Of a DNA stretch of 64,000 nucleotides, positions 55,303 to 63,758 are shown piece after piece. Origin of the DNA: Streptomyces sp. ICC1. GTDB lineage: Bacteria; Actinomycetota; Actinomycetes; Streptomycetales; Streptomycetaceae. Under the pieces are notes generated by a model that worked only from the letters and a program-made list of their open reading frames with translations, had not been told where the DNA came from and ran no database searches. Each line of letters starts with the position of its first letter. Position 1 is the stretch's first letter. Made by a program: the position numbers and the translations under genes. The stretch spans positions 1,240,001 through 1,304,000 of the forward strand of contig NZ_CP030287.1 in the NCBI RefSeq assembly GCF_003287935.1, in the 5' to 3' direction.

Positions 55303-56970
55303 TTGATCGCGAAGATCGGCAAGGCCGGCGCCAACACCCGAGGCGTCCTGAACTACCTCTACGGCCCCGGCCGCGCCAACGAGCACACCGACCCCCACCT
55401 CGTGGCCTCGTGGGACGGCTTCGCCCCCGACCCCGGCCGCGACGAGACGGCTACCCTCGCCCGGCTCGCCAGCGTCCTCGACCTGCGGGTGAAGCAGGCA
55501 GGAGACCGCGCCCCGGAGAAGCACGTGTGGCACTGCTCGGTCCGGGCCGCGCCCGAAGACCGAACCCTGTTCGACGACGAGTGGGCAACGATCGCCCGCC
55601 GGGTCCTCAACGCCACCGGCATCGCGCCGGCAGGCGACCCTGACGCCTGCCGGTGGGTCGCGGTCCGCCACGCGGAGGACCACATCCACATCGTCGCCAC
55701 CAAGGTCCGAGGCGACCTCCGCGAGCCCCGGAACTGGAACGACTACGTCCGCGCCCACAAGGAACTGGCCGCGATCGAGAAGGAGTACGGCCTGCGCCAG
55801 GTCACACTCGGCGACCGCACCGCCGCCAAGAAGCCGACCCGCGCCGAACAGGAGAAAGCCCGCCGCACCGGTACGGCCACTACGCCCCGCGAGAGGCTGC
55901 GCACCACCGTCCGTACCGCGGTAGCGGCTGCCACCAGCACCGAGGAGTTCTTCACCATCCTCCACAGCACCAAGGTGCTGGTGGACATCCAGCACTTCCC
56001 CTCCGGCGACATCCGCGGCTACAAGGTCGCCCTCCCCGGTGACACCAACGCCCAGGGTGAGCCCGTGTGGTTCTCCGGTTCCACCCTCGGACCCGACCTG
56101 TCCTACCCGAAGATCAGCGAACGCCTCGCACCCACCAACCCCGCCCCCACAGAGCGACACGCTGGCCGGCGGCGTACGGCGTGGCAGCAGGTCACCGACA
56201 CGGCCGACCGCATCCCCGATCTGCTGACGGAGACCGATGACGCTGCGGGCCAGGCGCACATCACCGTGCTCGCCGAAACCCTCGACGTCCTCCCCCTGAT
56301 CGCCCCCGCCGCCTACAAGCCACAGCTCGCTCAGGCAGCGGCCGCATTCGAGCGGGCCAGCCGCTCCCGCATCCGCGCCCGCCACCAGCAGGCGCAGGCC
56401 ACACGCCGCGCCATCAAGGCGATCGTCCGGGAACCCGCGCCCAAGGACGGCGCCCTCCTCGCGATCCTCCTCGACGCCGTCCTTCTGGCCGTCGTCGCAG
56501 CACAGCACTGGCACCACACCCGCCACCACGACCAGCAGGCCGAAGCCGCCCGCCAGACAGCCGAACACCTGCACGCCGCCTACCAGGCAGCCACCATCCA
56601 GCCCCTGACCGCGATCCACCAACGCGGCCTGCGCCTGCCTCTACCCGTGCAACAGAGGCAGGCCGTCCTCGTCCGCCAGGCCCTGCCGGACCTGGCCGAG
56701 CAGATCCTCGCCGAACCCGGCTGGCCGGCCCTCGCCGCCACCCTCACCGACACCCGCAGCGCCGGCCACGACCCCGCCGCCCTGCTCACCCAGGCCGCCC
56801 GTCACCGGGAGCTCGACACCGCCGGCTCCGTCAGCGAAGTCCTCGTCTGGCGACTGCACCGCATCGCCGACCTGAACCAGCAACCCACCACAGGTGCCGC
56901 ACGCAGGTCAGCCCCGCCCCGGGTCACCAAACCTGCCACCTCCGCCGACCGCCCCCGCACGACCCGATGA
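55303..56970 (+). CDS. Relaxase/mobilisation nuclease
   Basis: Nicks oriT and pilots the strand during conjugative mobilisation. The 555-aa product has an N-terminal relaxase domain: KIGKAGANTRGVLNYLYG (motif I region with Tyr18 or Tyr20 as candidate nucleophile), WHCSVRAAPED, and the metal-binding HAEDHIHIVATKVRGD with His127 and His129. The C-terminal half is helical and includes one strongly hydrophobic stretch near DGALLAILLDAVLLAVVAA. The start is TTG 55303, directly abutting the mobC stop; no better codon exists. Its stop overlaps the next ATG. Confidence 0.88.
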   Translation: MIAKIGKAGANTRGVLNYLYGPGRANEHTDPHLVASWDGFAPDPGRDETATLARLASVLDLRVKQAGDRAPEKHVWHCSVRAAPEDRTLFDDEWATIARRVLNATGIAPAGDPDACRWVAVRHAEDHIHIVATKVRGDLREPRNWNDYVRAHKELAAIEKEYGLRQVTLGDRTAAKKPTRAEQEKARRTGTATTPRERLRTTVRTAVAAATSTEEFFTILHSTKVLVDIQHFPSGDIRGYKVALPGDTNAQGEPVWFSGSTLGPDLSYPKISERLAPTNPAPTERHAGRRRTAWQQVTDTADRIPDLLTETDDAAGQAHITVLAETLDVLPLIAPAAYKPQLAQAAAAFERASRSRIRARHQQAQATRRAIKAIVREPAPKDGALLAILLDAVLLAVVAAQHWHHTRHHDQQAEAARQTAEHLHAAYQAATIQPLTAIHQRGLRLPLPVQQRQAVLVRQALPDLAEQILAEPGWPALAATLTDTRSAGHDPAALLTQAARHRELDTAGSVSEVLVWRLHRIADLNQQPTTGAARRSAPPRVTKPATSADRPRTTR

Positions 56971-57992
56971 CACCAGCCACCCCACCGCATCCCTCAGCCC
57001 GCGCTCCCCCAGCAACGGCATACCTCAGCGCACACCCGCCGCACCCTCCCGGGCCTGCGGCAACACCAGCCAAAAGGAGCCACCCCCTGAAGATCCACCC
57101 CTACGCCGACACCTTCCCGATGCTCACCGAGGTCGAACTGCACGACCTCGCCGAGTCCATCAAGACCGAGGGCCAGCAGAAGCCGATCATCCTCGACCGA
57201 GACGGCGTCGTTCTCGATGGCCGCAACCGCCTCGCCGCCTGCAAGCGCGCCGGCATCGAACCCCGCTTCACCACATACGACGGCGACAACCCCACCCGCC
57301 TGATCTTCAGCAACAACATCGTCCGCCGGCACATCAGCAAGGGCCAGCAGGCCATGATCACCGCCATGGCGTGTTCCGTTTCGGGACACTCCCTGCGGAC
57401 CCAGGCCAAGCTCCACGACATCAGCCGCAGCCGCCTCTCCGCCGCCAACGTCGTACTCCAGCACGCCCCCGACCTAGCCGAACGAGTACGCCTCGGCACA
57501 CTCGGCCTCGACGCCGCCCACGACCAGGCCCGCGAACGCAAGACCCACACCGAGGCGCTCCTCGCCCAGAACGAACGCCTGCAACAGCACGCCCCCGACC
57601 TCGCCGAGAAGGCCGCCGAGGGCCACCTCACCCTTGACGCCGCCATCGCCGCCCTCGACAGGCGACTCGAAGAGGAACGGCTCCGCCAGCTCGTGAGGGA
57701 CTCCGACGCACTCCTCCTCGCCGACCGCGACGCCACACCCGCCTTCAGCCCGCTCGCCGACCGCGGCGACATCACCTGGGGGCAGGCAGCCCAGCTCGCC
57801 GAGGAACACCTCACCCGTCGGCACGAGGCCATCCTCCGCACACAGCAGGCCCTGCAACTGATCGCCGACAACTGGGCCGCCGTCCGTGACCTCGCAGCCC
57901 GACACGACACCCCCTATGCCCAGGAGATCCTCGACGGCCTCACCCCTGAAGCACACGCACTCACCACACACCTGACCACCACGGCCACCTGA
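56967..57992 (+). CDS. ParB-like nuclease-domain protein
   Basis: Predicted DNA-binding protein for partition or regulation of the element. The ParB/Srx domain is clear (ELHDLAESIKTEGQQKPIIL, VVLDGRNRLAACKRAGIEP), followed by KGQQAMITAMA and a helix-turn-helix-like QAKLHDISRSRLSAANVVL, then a long helical C-terminus. ATG 56967 overlaps the relaxase stop (ATGA), but the first 40 residues are Pro/Ala-rich and unlike the family. AAAAGGAG at 57070-57077 stands 9 nt before an in-frame CTG at 57087, which would start the protein just ahead of the ParB fold. Confidence 0.8.
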   Translation: MTPATPPHPSARAPPATAYLSAHPPHPPGPAATPAKRSHPLKIHPYADTFPMLTEVELHDLAESIKTEGQQKPIILDRDGVVLDGRNRLAACKRAGIEPRFTTYDGDNPTRLIFSNNIVRRHISKGQQAMITAMACSVSGHSLRTQAKLHDISRSRLSAANVVLQHAPDLAERVRLGTLGLDAAHDQARERKTHTEALLAQNERLQQHAPDLAEKAAEGHLTLDAAIAALDRRLEEERLRQLVRDSDALLLADRDATPAFSPLADRGDITWGQAAQLAEEHLTRRHEAILRTQQALQLIADNWAAVRDLAARHDTPYAQEILDGLTPEAHALTTHLTTTAT

Positions 57993-57998
57993 CACAAC

Positions 57999-58044
57999 CA
58001 ACGCCTGTGGGCCAACGCAGAACGCGTTGGCCCCACAGGCGTTG
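57999..58044 (+). terminator. Strong terminator closing the mobilisation module
   Basis: A 20-nt arm (57999-58018) pairs with 58024-58044 with a single bulged C and a 5-nt loop. It lies between two converging genes and can serve both. Confidence 0.9.
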
Positions 58045-58056
58045 TTCCCGACCTGG

Positions 58057-58416
58057 TCACGTCCGGCTGCGTCGGTGGCGACCCCGCCCGCGGACACCAA
58101 ACCTGTCTTCCCGACCGCACTCGGGCCGATGCACGGGGTACCCAGGGTTGTCGTGAAGCTGGAGGGACTCCCAGACGCGTACTTGGATTTCTCCGATGCA
58201 GGGGCCGCAGGCGTACATGGGTGCCTGGGCTCCGGCGACACTGACCGGGCCGATCCACAGAACGCGGGTCTGTCGCTGCCCGCAGTACAGCCAGCAGGTG
58301 CCGTCGACCCAGTGGTTGCCGTCGTTGGTCGCCGCCGGATCGGGGAGGCCACCGCGCGCGAACTCGGCGATGCCGGGGATCACCGGGTGGCGCGGCAGGC
58401 CCAGCTCGGGCCGCAC
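58057..58416 (-). CDS. Small cysteine-rich (zinc-ribbon-like) protein
   Basis: Hypothetical protein of about 119 aa. The middle holds C-W-L-Y-C and, about 23 residues on, C-G-P-C (MYACGPCIGE), a likely zinc ribbon of a type common among Streptomyces hypotheticals. The C-terminus is Arg-rich. The start is uncertain. GTG 58416 is proposed because it lies 4 nt after the GNAT stop with AGGA at 58430-58427; the frame is open further up inside the GNAT gene. Likely cotranscribed with the GNAT and HTH genes. Confidence 0.55.
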   Translation of the reverse strand: MRPELGLPRHPVIPGIAEFARGGLPDPAATNDGNHWVDGTCWLYCGQRQTRVLWIGPVSVAGAQAPMYACGPCIGEIQVRVWESLQLHDNPGYPVHRPECGREDRFGVRGRGRHRRSRT

Positions 58417-58420
58417 CAGG

Positions 58421-59068
58421 TCACGGTTCCTGTCCACTGTCACCGTCAGGTGAGGTCGCCGGCGCCGCAACATCGCCGGCAGCACCCGACTCAAGGGTGT
58501 CGATCGGTGTCCACTCGTGCTCCAGGATCGAGTACGTGATCGAGTCTCGCCAGGCTCCGTGAACGAAGACGTGATCGCGGATCCGCCCGTCCTCGGTCAT
58601 ACCTGCTCGTAGGAGGGTGCGCGCGGATGCCTCGTTGAGTGGCGAACGCGCAGCCCAAATCCGGTGCAGGCCCAGGGCCTTGAAGCCGAGCGTGCACAGC
58701 AGGTGGACGGTCTCCGTGCCGAGGCCCTTGCCCCACTCCGCGGGGTTCAAGGCGAAGCCGATGGTGGCTGCCTGCTGAGGCTCGGTCGCCAGGCGCGCGT
58801 AGCCGATCAGCCGGTGTTCACCGAGCGGGGTGATGGCGAGGCAGTACTCGGTTCGCGGGGTGTCCTTCGCGGAGGCGATGGACCGGTCGATGATCCCCTG
58901 GGCCTGGTCGCGAGTGCGGGGCTCGAAGCTGAGGTGCCGGGTGGCCTCGGGGTCCCCGTAGATGGCCAGGAGGTCAGCGTTGTCTTCGGGTTCGACTTCG
59001 CGCAGCGCCAGGCGGGGGCTGGCCAGGTGGACTGACGTCATGCCTTCGGAGCCTACCGGCGGGGTCAC
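58421..59068 (-). CDS. GNAT family N-acetyltransferase (RimJ/RimL type)
   Basis: Acetylates an unknown amine, protein N-terminus or small molecule. The ~215-aa product has SPRLALREVEPEDNADLLAIY at the N-terminus, acetyl-CoA binding around FALNPAEWGKGLGTETVHLL, and HRIWAARSPLNEASARTLLRAGM. GTG 59068 overlaps the stop of the upstream regulator gene (GTGA); ATG 59041 is the alternative. The operon context suggests the regulator controls it. Confidence 0.85.
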   Translation of the reverse strand: MTPPVGSEGMTSVHLASPRLALREVEPEDNADLLAIYGDPEATRHLSFEPRTRDQAQGIIDRSIASAKDTPRTEYCLAITPLGEHRLIGYARLATEPQQAATIGFALNPAEWGKGLGTETVHLLCTLGFKALGLHRIWAARSPLNEASARTLLRAGMTEDGRIRDHVFVHGAWRDSITYSILEHEWTPIDTLESGAAGDVAAPATSPDGDSGQEP

Positions 59069-60504
59069 CGGACGAGGACCGATGTCGGGGTGGCCGTGAA
59101 GGCTTCGATCTCCTCGCGCAGGCTTGCTGCCGCGCCTCGGTTTCGCCGGCCCTCGGCCTGCAGTGCGATGTGGACCCGCTGGGCGCTGCTGGTGATGCCG
59201 AAGTTCCGCTGCTCGATGGGGAGGTCGAGCACGGGCTGCACCGCCTCGATGGCGCCCTCGATCTCGCCTCGGGCGATGCGGGCGAGGGCGAGGTCTGTCT
59301 GCGCGCCGGCCTCGTCACCGAAGGCCCACTCGTCCTCAGTGGCGCTGCGGTACGCGGCGACGGCGGCCTCCGACTGGCTCTCGCCGAGTGCGGGGTCCTC
59401 GCCGAGGTGCACGGTGGCCTCGGCGACGTAATACAGCTGGCGGGGCACCGGGAAGGTCATGATGCCGCCGAAGGCATCGAGGTCGTCGGGTTCGAGAGTC
59501 GTGCGGGCCTCCTCAGCCTGCTGAATGGCGGTGCGGGTGGCCTCGCCGTCGCCGAGGAGCGCGTGGGCGCGGGCGGAGAGACAGGCCAGCCAGACACTGG
59601 TGGTGCCGCGGACGCTCCCGGCGGTGTTCTGGCCGAGGGTGGCGTAGTCAGCGGCCTCGGAGGGGCGCCCGGCCCAGTAGGAGATGAGGGACTGCAGGGA
59701 GCGGACCCATGCACGCATGGCGTGGTGGTCGGCGTTGTCCGCGCACACGAAGGCGGTGCGGGCCTGCATCATCGCCGCGCTCGGGTTGCCCAGGTCGTGG
59801 CTGGCTTTGGCGAGCATGCCCGAGGTGATCCCGGCGAGCAGGTAGAGCTCGCGGGCCTGCAGTGGCTTGACCCTGCCATGTTCCAGCAGCCGGAAGGTGA
59901 GGTCCTGTACCTCGACCAGATCACCGAGCAAGGTCGGCAGCGCCAGCTTCGGATACGCGACGGTCAGCCGTCGCACCTCGTCCTGGATCTGGCCCAGGGT
60001 CTCCGGTCCGACACTGCTGCCCTCCGCCATCGCGGTGAACCGGAGCGCACGACGAGCCGCCATCGCAACCTGCCTTTCCAATTCTGTGGTGCCCGCCTCG
60101 AAGCGGGTCTCGCTGCTGAACGGACCACCGGCAAGCAGCACCTGTGCCTGCTCGGATGGGAGGAGGACAGAGCTCAGCCGTGGCGGTGGGATGACGAGTG
60201 AGGACTCGACCGGGGTCGTCGGTGAGGCGGCAGGCGCGGGTGCCGGTGCGAGGAGGAGATCGACGCCGACGCCGAACATGGCCTCCAGTACCCGGCACTG
60301 ATCCGGGTACGGGCGGGTCTTCACCGCGCCGCCGTACCAGCGCTCGAACTGCCGCTTGGAGACGGACAGACCCCCAAGCGACGGGTCGTTCTCGTCCAGC
60401 GCCAAGCGGTGGGCCGCTTCCTCGAACCGGAGCAGAAAGGTCTTGTAGACCTGCCAGTGCCTCCGCAGCGTCAAGACCCTTAAAAGCGTGGGAGTTTCAG
60501 CCAC
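59065..60504 (-). CDS. Helix-turn-helix regulator with TPR-like sensor region
   Basis: Predicted pathway-specific regulator of 479 aa. Residues ~8-75 look like a divergent helix-turn-helix (HRLALDENDPSLGGLSVSKRQFERW ... CRVLEAMFG). The remaining ~330 residues are repeated helix pairs of the tetratricopeptide kind (ASHDLGNPSAAMMQARTAFV, LACLSARAHALLGDGEATR, AQTDLALARIARGEIEGA), as in many Streptomyces plasmid and cluster regulators. GTG 60504 is supported by GGAGGGG 8 nt upstream. It is divergent from the oxygenase/nucleotide operon, which it probably controls. Confidence 0.75.
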   Translation of the reverse strand: MAETPTLLRVLTLRRHWQVYKTFLLRFEEAAHRLALDENDPSLGGLSVSKRQFERWYGGAVKTRPYPDQCRVLEAMFGVGVDLLLAPAPAPAASPTTPVESSLVIPPPRLSSVLLPSEQAQVLLAGGPFSSETRFEAGTTELERQVAMAARRALRFTAMAEGSSVGPETLGQIQDEVRRLTVAYPKLALPTLLGDLVEVQDLTFRLLEHGRVKPLQARELYLLAGITSGMLAKASHDLGNPSAAMMQARTAFVCADNADHHAMRAWVRSLQSLISYWAGRPSEAADYATLGQNTAGSVRGTTSVWLACLSARAHALLGDGEATRTAIQQAEEARTTLEPDDLDAFGGIMTFPVPRQLYYVAEATVHLGEDPALGESQSEAAVAAYRSATEDEWAFGDEAGAQTDLALARIARGEIEGAIEAVQPVLDLPIEQRNFGITSSAQRVHIALQAEGRRNRGAAASLREEIEAFTATPTSVLVR

Positions 60505-60858
60505 CGCAGATCCCCTCCGGTCCCTGTTCGTCTGGTCTGACGATAGCCCCGGCCGATCGGCGGGAAACCCTTTCCGCCGGCCCACGGAGCAGATGACGGC
60601 AGCCATGACGGTGGTGATGACGCACCACGACGTGGACCGGCCTGCAGGGCGGGGATGAGGACGGCCTCGCGACGGCAGCGGCGTCGTATCCATGCGTTCC
60701 GGCCCGTCGCCATGCTGAGCGGCACCTCGCTTTCCGTGTATTGCCGACAGCGAAGCGTGAGACCGGGAGCGCGGCTACAGCGCCACCCGAACAACCCCCC
60801 ATCCAGCACCACGTGCCCGCCGGCCCCCGACTCGGGAGCCGGCAACGGGAGGGAACTG
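60505..60858. promoter_or_regulatory. Divergent control region between the regulator and the oxygenase operon
   Basis: 354 bp without a gene. GGCGGGAAA-CCC-TTTCCGCC (60559-60578, one bulge) is the clearest dyad and lies 55 bp upstream of the regulator start. The side near the operon is slightly AT-richer around GTGTATTGCC (60737) but no convincing -35/-10 pair was fixed. A GGGAGG Shine-Dalgarno precedes 60859. Confidence 0.4.
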
Positions 60859-61692
60859 ATGGACAACACCGTGACCGCTCTGGCCGGGCAGATCGCCCAG
60901 CTGGACTCGATCGAGCTCGCTCAGCTGGAGCGGATGCGCCACGAGGCCCTGACCGTCCAGGCCCCCTGGAAGGCGGAGTACGGCGCCTACCAGTCGGGCG
61001 GCTGGTGGACGACCTCGCTGATGAACGCCTCCGGCAAGGCCGCCGACGTGACGATCGGCGACTGCGCCGCCAAACCGACCGAGCTGCTGGCCCAGATGCC
61101 GGCTACCTCCGCACTCCTGGACGAACTGGGCCTGAACTACATGTGGGTGCGGCTCGCGCGGCTGGAGCCCAACGCGTTCCTGTGGGAGCACCGCGACTAC
61201 GACGACCTCGACCAGATCGAGCGCCACCGGCTGCACATCCCGCTGCACACCAACACGTCGGCGTTCCTCGTCACCGGCGGCACCAAGGTGCACATGACCG
61301 GAGGACGGATCTGGCGGCTGACACCGACGTACGCCCACGGAGTGTGCAACCTCCTCGGCCCCGACCGCATCCACCTGATCGCCGACGTGTACGCCGACGA
61401 CACCTACCGGCGGCTCGCCCGACACCCCTCGCTCCACCCCGGCACCACCGAACCGCTGCCCTCCGCGAACCACTCGGTCCTCGCCGAGCGTCTGCAGGCC
61501 GCCCGGAACATGGCCGAGCTCGGCTACACGGAAGCCGCCGAGCGGATGCTGCTGAGGCTCTTCTACGCCTACGCCCTGCCCGAGGGCACGGCCTACGACC
61601 TGATCGCCGAGCTGCACACCTCGCTCGGCGACATGGAGGCCGCGACGCGATGGACGGCGGCCAAGCAGCGCCTCCTCGTCCTCACGGCCTGA
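60859..61692 (+). CDS. Aspartyl/asparaginyl beta-hydroxylase-like Fe(II)/2-oxoglutarate oxygenase
   Basis: Predicted hydroxylase of a small molecule or amino-acid side chain. The 277-aa product has the AspH double-stranded beta-helix: H111-x-D113 (WEHRDYDD) as the iron dyad, RHRLHIPLHTN, GGTKVHMTGGRIW, and the distal H160-G-V-C-N ... R170-x-H-L-x-x-D typical of this family, with Arg170 expected to bind 2-oxoglutarate. A C-terminal helical domain follows (MAELGYTEAAERMLLRLF). The ATG at 60859 has a GGGAGG. First gene of a plus-strand operon. The substrate is unknown. Confidence 0.82.
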   Translation: MDNTVTALAGQIAQLDSIELAQLERMRHEALTVQAPWKAEYGAYQSGGWWTTSLMNASGKAADVTIGDCAAKPTELLAQMPATSALLDELGLNYMWVRLARLEPNAFLWEHRDYDDLDQIERHRLHIPLHTNTSAFLVTGGTKVHMTGGRIWRLTPTYAHGVCNLLGPDRIHLIADVYADDTYRRLARHPSLHPGTTEPLPSANHSVLAERLQAARNMAELGYTEAAERMLLRLFYAYALPEGTAYDLIAELHTSLGDMEAATRWTAAKQRLLVLTA

Positions 61693-61741
61693 TCAGCTGC
61701 CCCGCAAGTCCACCCCGCCGGAATCCGAACGGAGGACGCGC

Positions 61742-62614
61742 ATGCCCACCCTGCAACTGGCCGAACTCACCCACGCCAACCGACCGGCCCAGCTCCCGCT
61801 CCTGGCGAGCCTCGCCGACATCCTGGCGACCTCGCGGGCCGTCACCCACCTGATGATCCGGGGCTCGCTGGCCCACGGCACCGCCGACCGCCTCTCGGAC
61901 GTCGACTTCGTCGTCGGCGTCCACGACGCCCAGCTGCCCGCGTTCGTGAAGGCCCTGGACGATCTGATGTCCATCGAGGCCGGCGCCCTGCTGCCCGGCT
62001 GGCGCGACACGATCGTCGCCGACCTCGGCGGCATCGGGATGGTCTTCCTCATCCCGGACGACGGCAGGCTGCACCAGATCGACCTCTACCTCGTGCCCGC
62101 CACACGCATCCCGCACCTGCGCGCAACGGTCGCCACCGCCTCGATCCTCGACCGAGAGCCGACACCCGCTGGACCCGAGGCGGTCCGGGCAGCCGGGAGC
62201 TTCGCCGCGGAGTTCCTCGCCCGGCCGCGTACGTGCACCGAGCTGCTGATCGAACACCTGGTGCTGGCCGTACTGCTGCACAAGCGCATCAAGCGGGGCC
62301 AGCGGTTCGTCGCCTACTCGGAGTGGCACCGGCTGCACACCGCGACGAAGGACCTCATCAAGGCCGCTCTGGCCCCGGCATCCCGGTTCTGGGGCTGGTA
62401 CCAGCTGCGCGAGGAAATCGCCGTCACCCCGATCGGCCGGGCCTGCCTGAGCGACCTGGACGCGGCGATCAGCGGGCCCGCCGTGCCGACGGCCACCGAC
62501 GTCGTGGCGGCCATCGACCGGATGCTCGCCCTCGTCGAGCGGGCCTGCCCCGAAGCCCTCGACGGCCTGGGCGATGCCATCGCCGCCTACCGCACCTACC
62601 AGGAGCTGGTGTGA
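61742..62614 (+). CDS. Nucleotidyltransferase of the DNA polymerase beta superfamily
   Basis: Predicted to transfer a nucleotide to a small molecule or protein. The 290-aa product has G41-S42-LAHGTADRLS-D53-V-D55, the GS(x)nDxD metal motif of aminoglycoside-type nucleotidyltransferases, and a later QIDLYLVP that can supply the third carboxylate. The C-terminal half is helical. The ATG at 61742 is 49 bp after the oxygenase gene. Its stop overlaps the start of the LOG gene (GTGTGA). Antibiotic resistance is possible, but the operon points to a biosynthetic role. Confidence 0.82.
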   Translation: MPTLQLAELTHANRPAQLPLLASLADILATSRAVTHLMIRGSLAHGTADRLSDVDFVVGVHDAQLPAFVKALDDLMSIEAGALLPGWRDTIVADLGGIGMVFLIPDDGRLHQIDLYLVPATRIPHLRATVATASILDREPTPAGPEAVRAAGSFAAEFLARPRTCTELLIEHLVLAVLLHKRIKRGQRFVAYSEWHRLHTATKDLIKAALAPASRFWGWYQLREEIAVTPIGRACLSDLDAAISGPAVPTATDVVAAIDRMLALVERACPEALDGLGDAIAAYRTYQELV

Positions 62615-63210
62615 ACGCACTCCACCTCGCCGGCCCGGCCACCAGCTGGGCCCGCGAGGGCCTGACCGCCGTCTTCTTCGGCGGCGTCGTCCCTGCCTCG
62701 GCTGAGGAGGAGAAGCTGGCCGAGGAGATCGGCCGCGCCCTGGCCCGGGCCGGGTACTCGCTCCTGCACGGCGGCTACAACGGGTTGATGGAGGCCGCAG
62801 CCCGCGGAGCGAGCTCCGAGGGAGCCATGGTCACGGCGGTCACCCTGATCGGCAAGCACGACGAGTGGGGACCGTTCAACCCGCATGCCACGAGCTCGGT
62901 CCACCTGCCCGACCTCGGCGCACGGCTCAACCACTACCTGGCACACGCGGATCTGATCGTCGCGATGGGCGGCGGCGTCGGCACTCTGCACGAACTGACC
63001 GCCGCCCTGTACTACGCGACCACCATCCGGCCCGTACCGATCTTCCTGACCGGGTCGGCCGCCCTGCGCCTACTCGCCTTCCTGCGGCAGGAGAAGTGGC
63101 TGTACGAGACCCCGACCCGGCCACTCGGCTACCTCACCGCCGTCGAGTCCGCCGACGCCTTCCACACCTGCCTCGCCACGCTCGACACAGCCCCGATCGG
63201 AGGAGCATGA
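62611..63210 (+). CDS. LOG-family nucleotide 5'-monophosphate phosphoribohydrolase
   Basis: LOG enzymes release a free base from a nucleoside 5'-monophosphate, as in cytokinin activation. The 199-aa product has the Rossmann-like fold with GYSLLHGGYNGLMEAAARGA and the family motif variant GGGVGTLHELTAAL, where the usual first Pro is Gly and the catalytic Glu is kept. GTG 62611 overlaps the preceding stop. With the adjacent phosphoribosyltransferase it suggests base release and re-attachment. Annotation as lysine decarboxylase would be wrong. Confidence 0.82.
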   Translation: MNALHLAGPATSWAREGLTAVFFGGVVPASAEEEKLAEEIGRALARAGYSLLHGGYNGLMEAAARGASSEGAMVTAVTLIGKHDEWGPFNPHATSSVHLPDLGARLNHYLAHADLIVAMGGGVGTLHELTAALYYATTIRPVPIFLTGSAALRLLAFLRQEKWLYETPTRPLGYLTAVESADAFHTCLATLDTAPIGGA

Positions 63211-63758
63211 CCACCAGCCCCTCGCTGGCCGGCCTCACTGCCCGGCTCGCCGAAACCGCCTGCGTCACCGCCCCGTTCAGCCTCGCCGACGGTGCCCGGC
63301 TGGACGCCTACTTCGACGAGTACCGTCTAGCCGCCGACCCCACGCTCCTGCACGACACCGCCGCCGCCCTGGCCTGCCTCGTGCCCGGCGACGCCCGGCT
63401 GCTCGCGGGCATCGAGCTCGGCGGCGTCCCCCTCGTCGTCGCCCTGTCCGCTGCCACCGGCCTGCCCGCTGTGTTCCTGCGCCGCCGACCCAAGGGCTAC
63501 GGCTCCCACCGGCAGATCGAGGGCGCCCCACTCGACGGCCGCCGTACCGTCCTGGTCGACGACGTGGTCCGCTCCGGTGGACAGCTGTTGAAGATGGCCC
63601 GCACCTTGCGGATCGCCGGAGCTCCCGTCAGCCACGCGTTGTGCGTACTGGAGCGCCCGCTCGGAGGCCGCCTGCTCTTGGCAGAGCACCGCGTCACCCT
63701 GCATTCCCTGCTCACCGAGGCCGACCTGCCGCCCACGCAGGGCGGTGAAGCAGCGTGA
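63207..63758 (+). CDS. Orotate phosphoribosyltransferase-like enzyme
   Basis: Type I phosphoribosyltransferase that should join a base to PRPP. The 183-aa product has GIELGGVPLVVALSAATG, the flexible-loop region LRRRPKGYGSHRQIEG, and the PRPP loop VLVDDVVRSGGQLLKMA. The sequence resembles OPRT but lies far from pyrimidine genes, so the base may not be orotate. The ATG overlaps the LOG stop (ATGA). Confidence 0.85.
   Translation: MTTSPSLAGLTARLAETACVTAPFSLADGARLDAYFDEYRLAADPTLLHDTAAALACLVPGDARLLAGIELGGVPLVVALSAATGLPAVFLRRRPKGYGSHRQIEGAPLDGRRTVLVDDVVRSGGQLLKMARTLRIAGAPVSHALCVLERPLGGRLLLAEHRVTLHSLLTEADLPPTQGGEAA

Noticed and set aside
61742..62614. Aminoglycoside resistance gene
   Set aside because: The GS...DxD motif is shared, but the gene is locked into a nucleotide-type operon and lacks the closer sequence features of aadA or ant families that I know.
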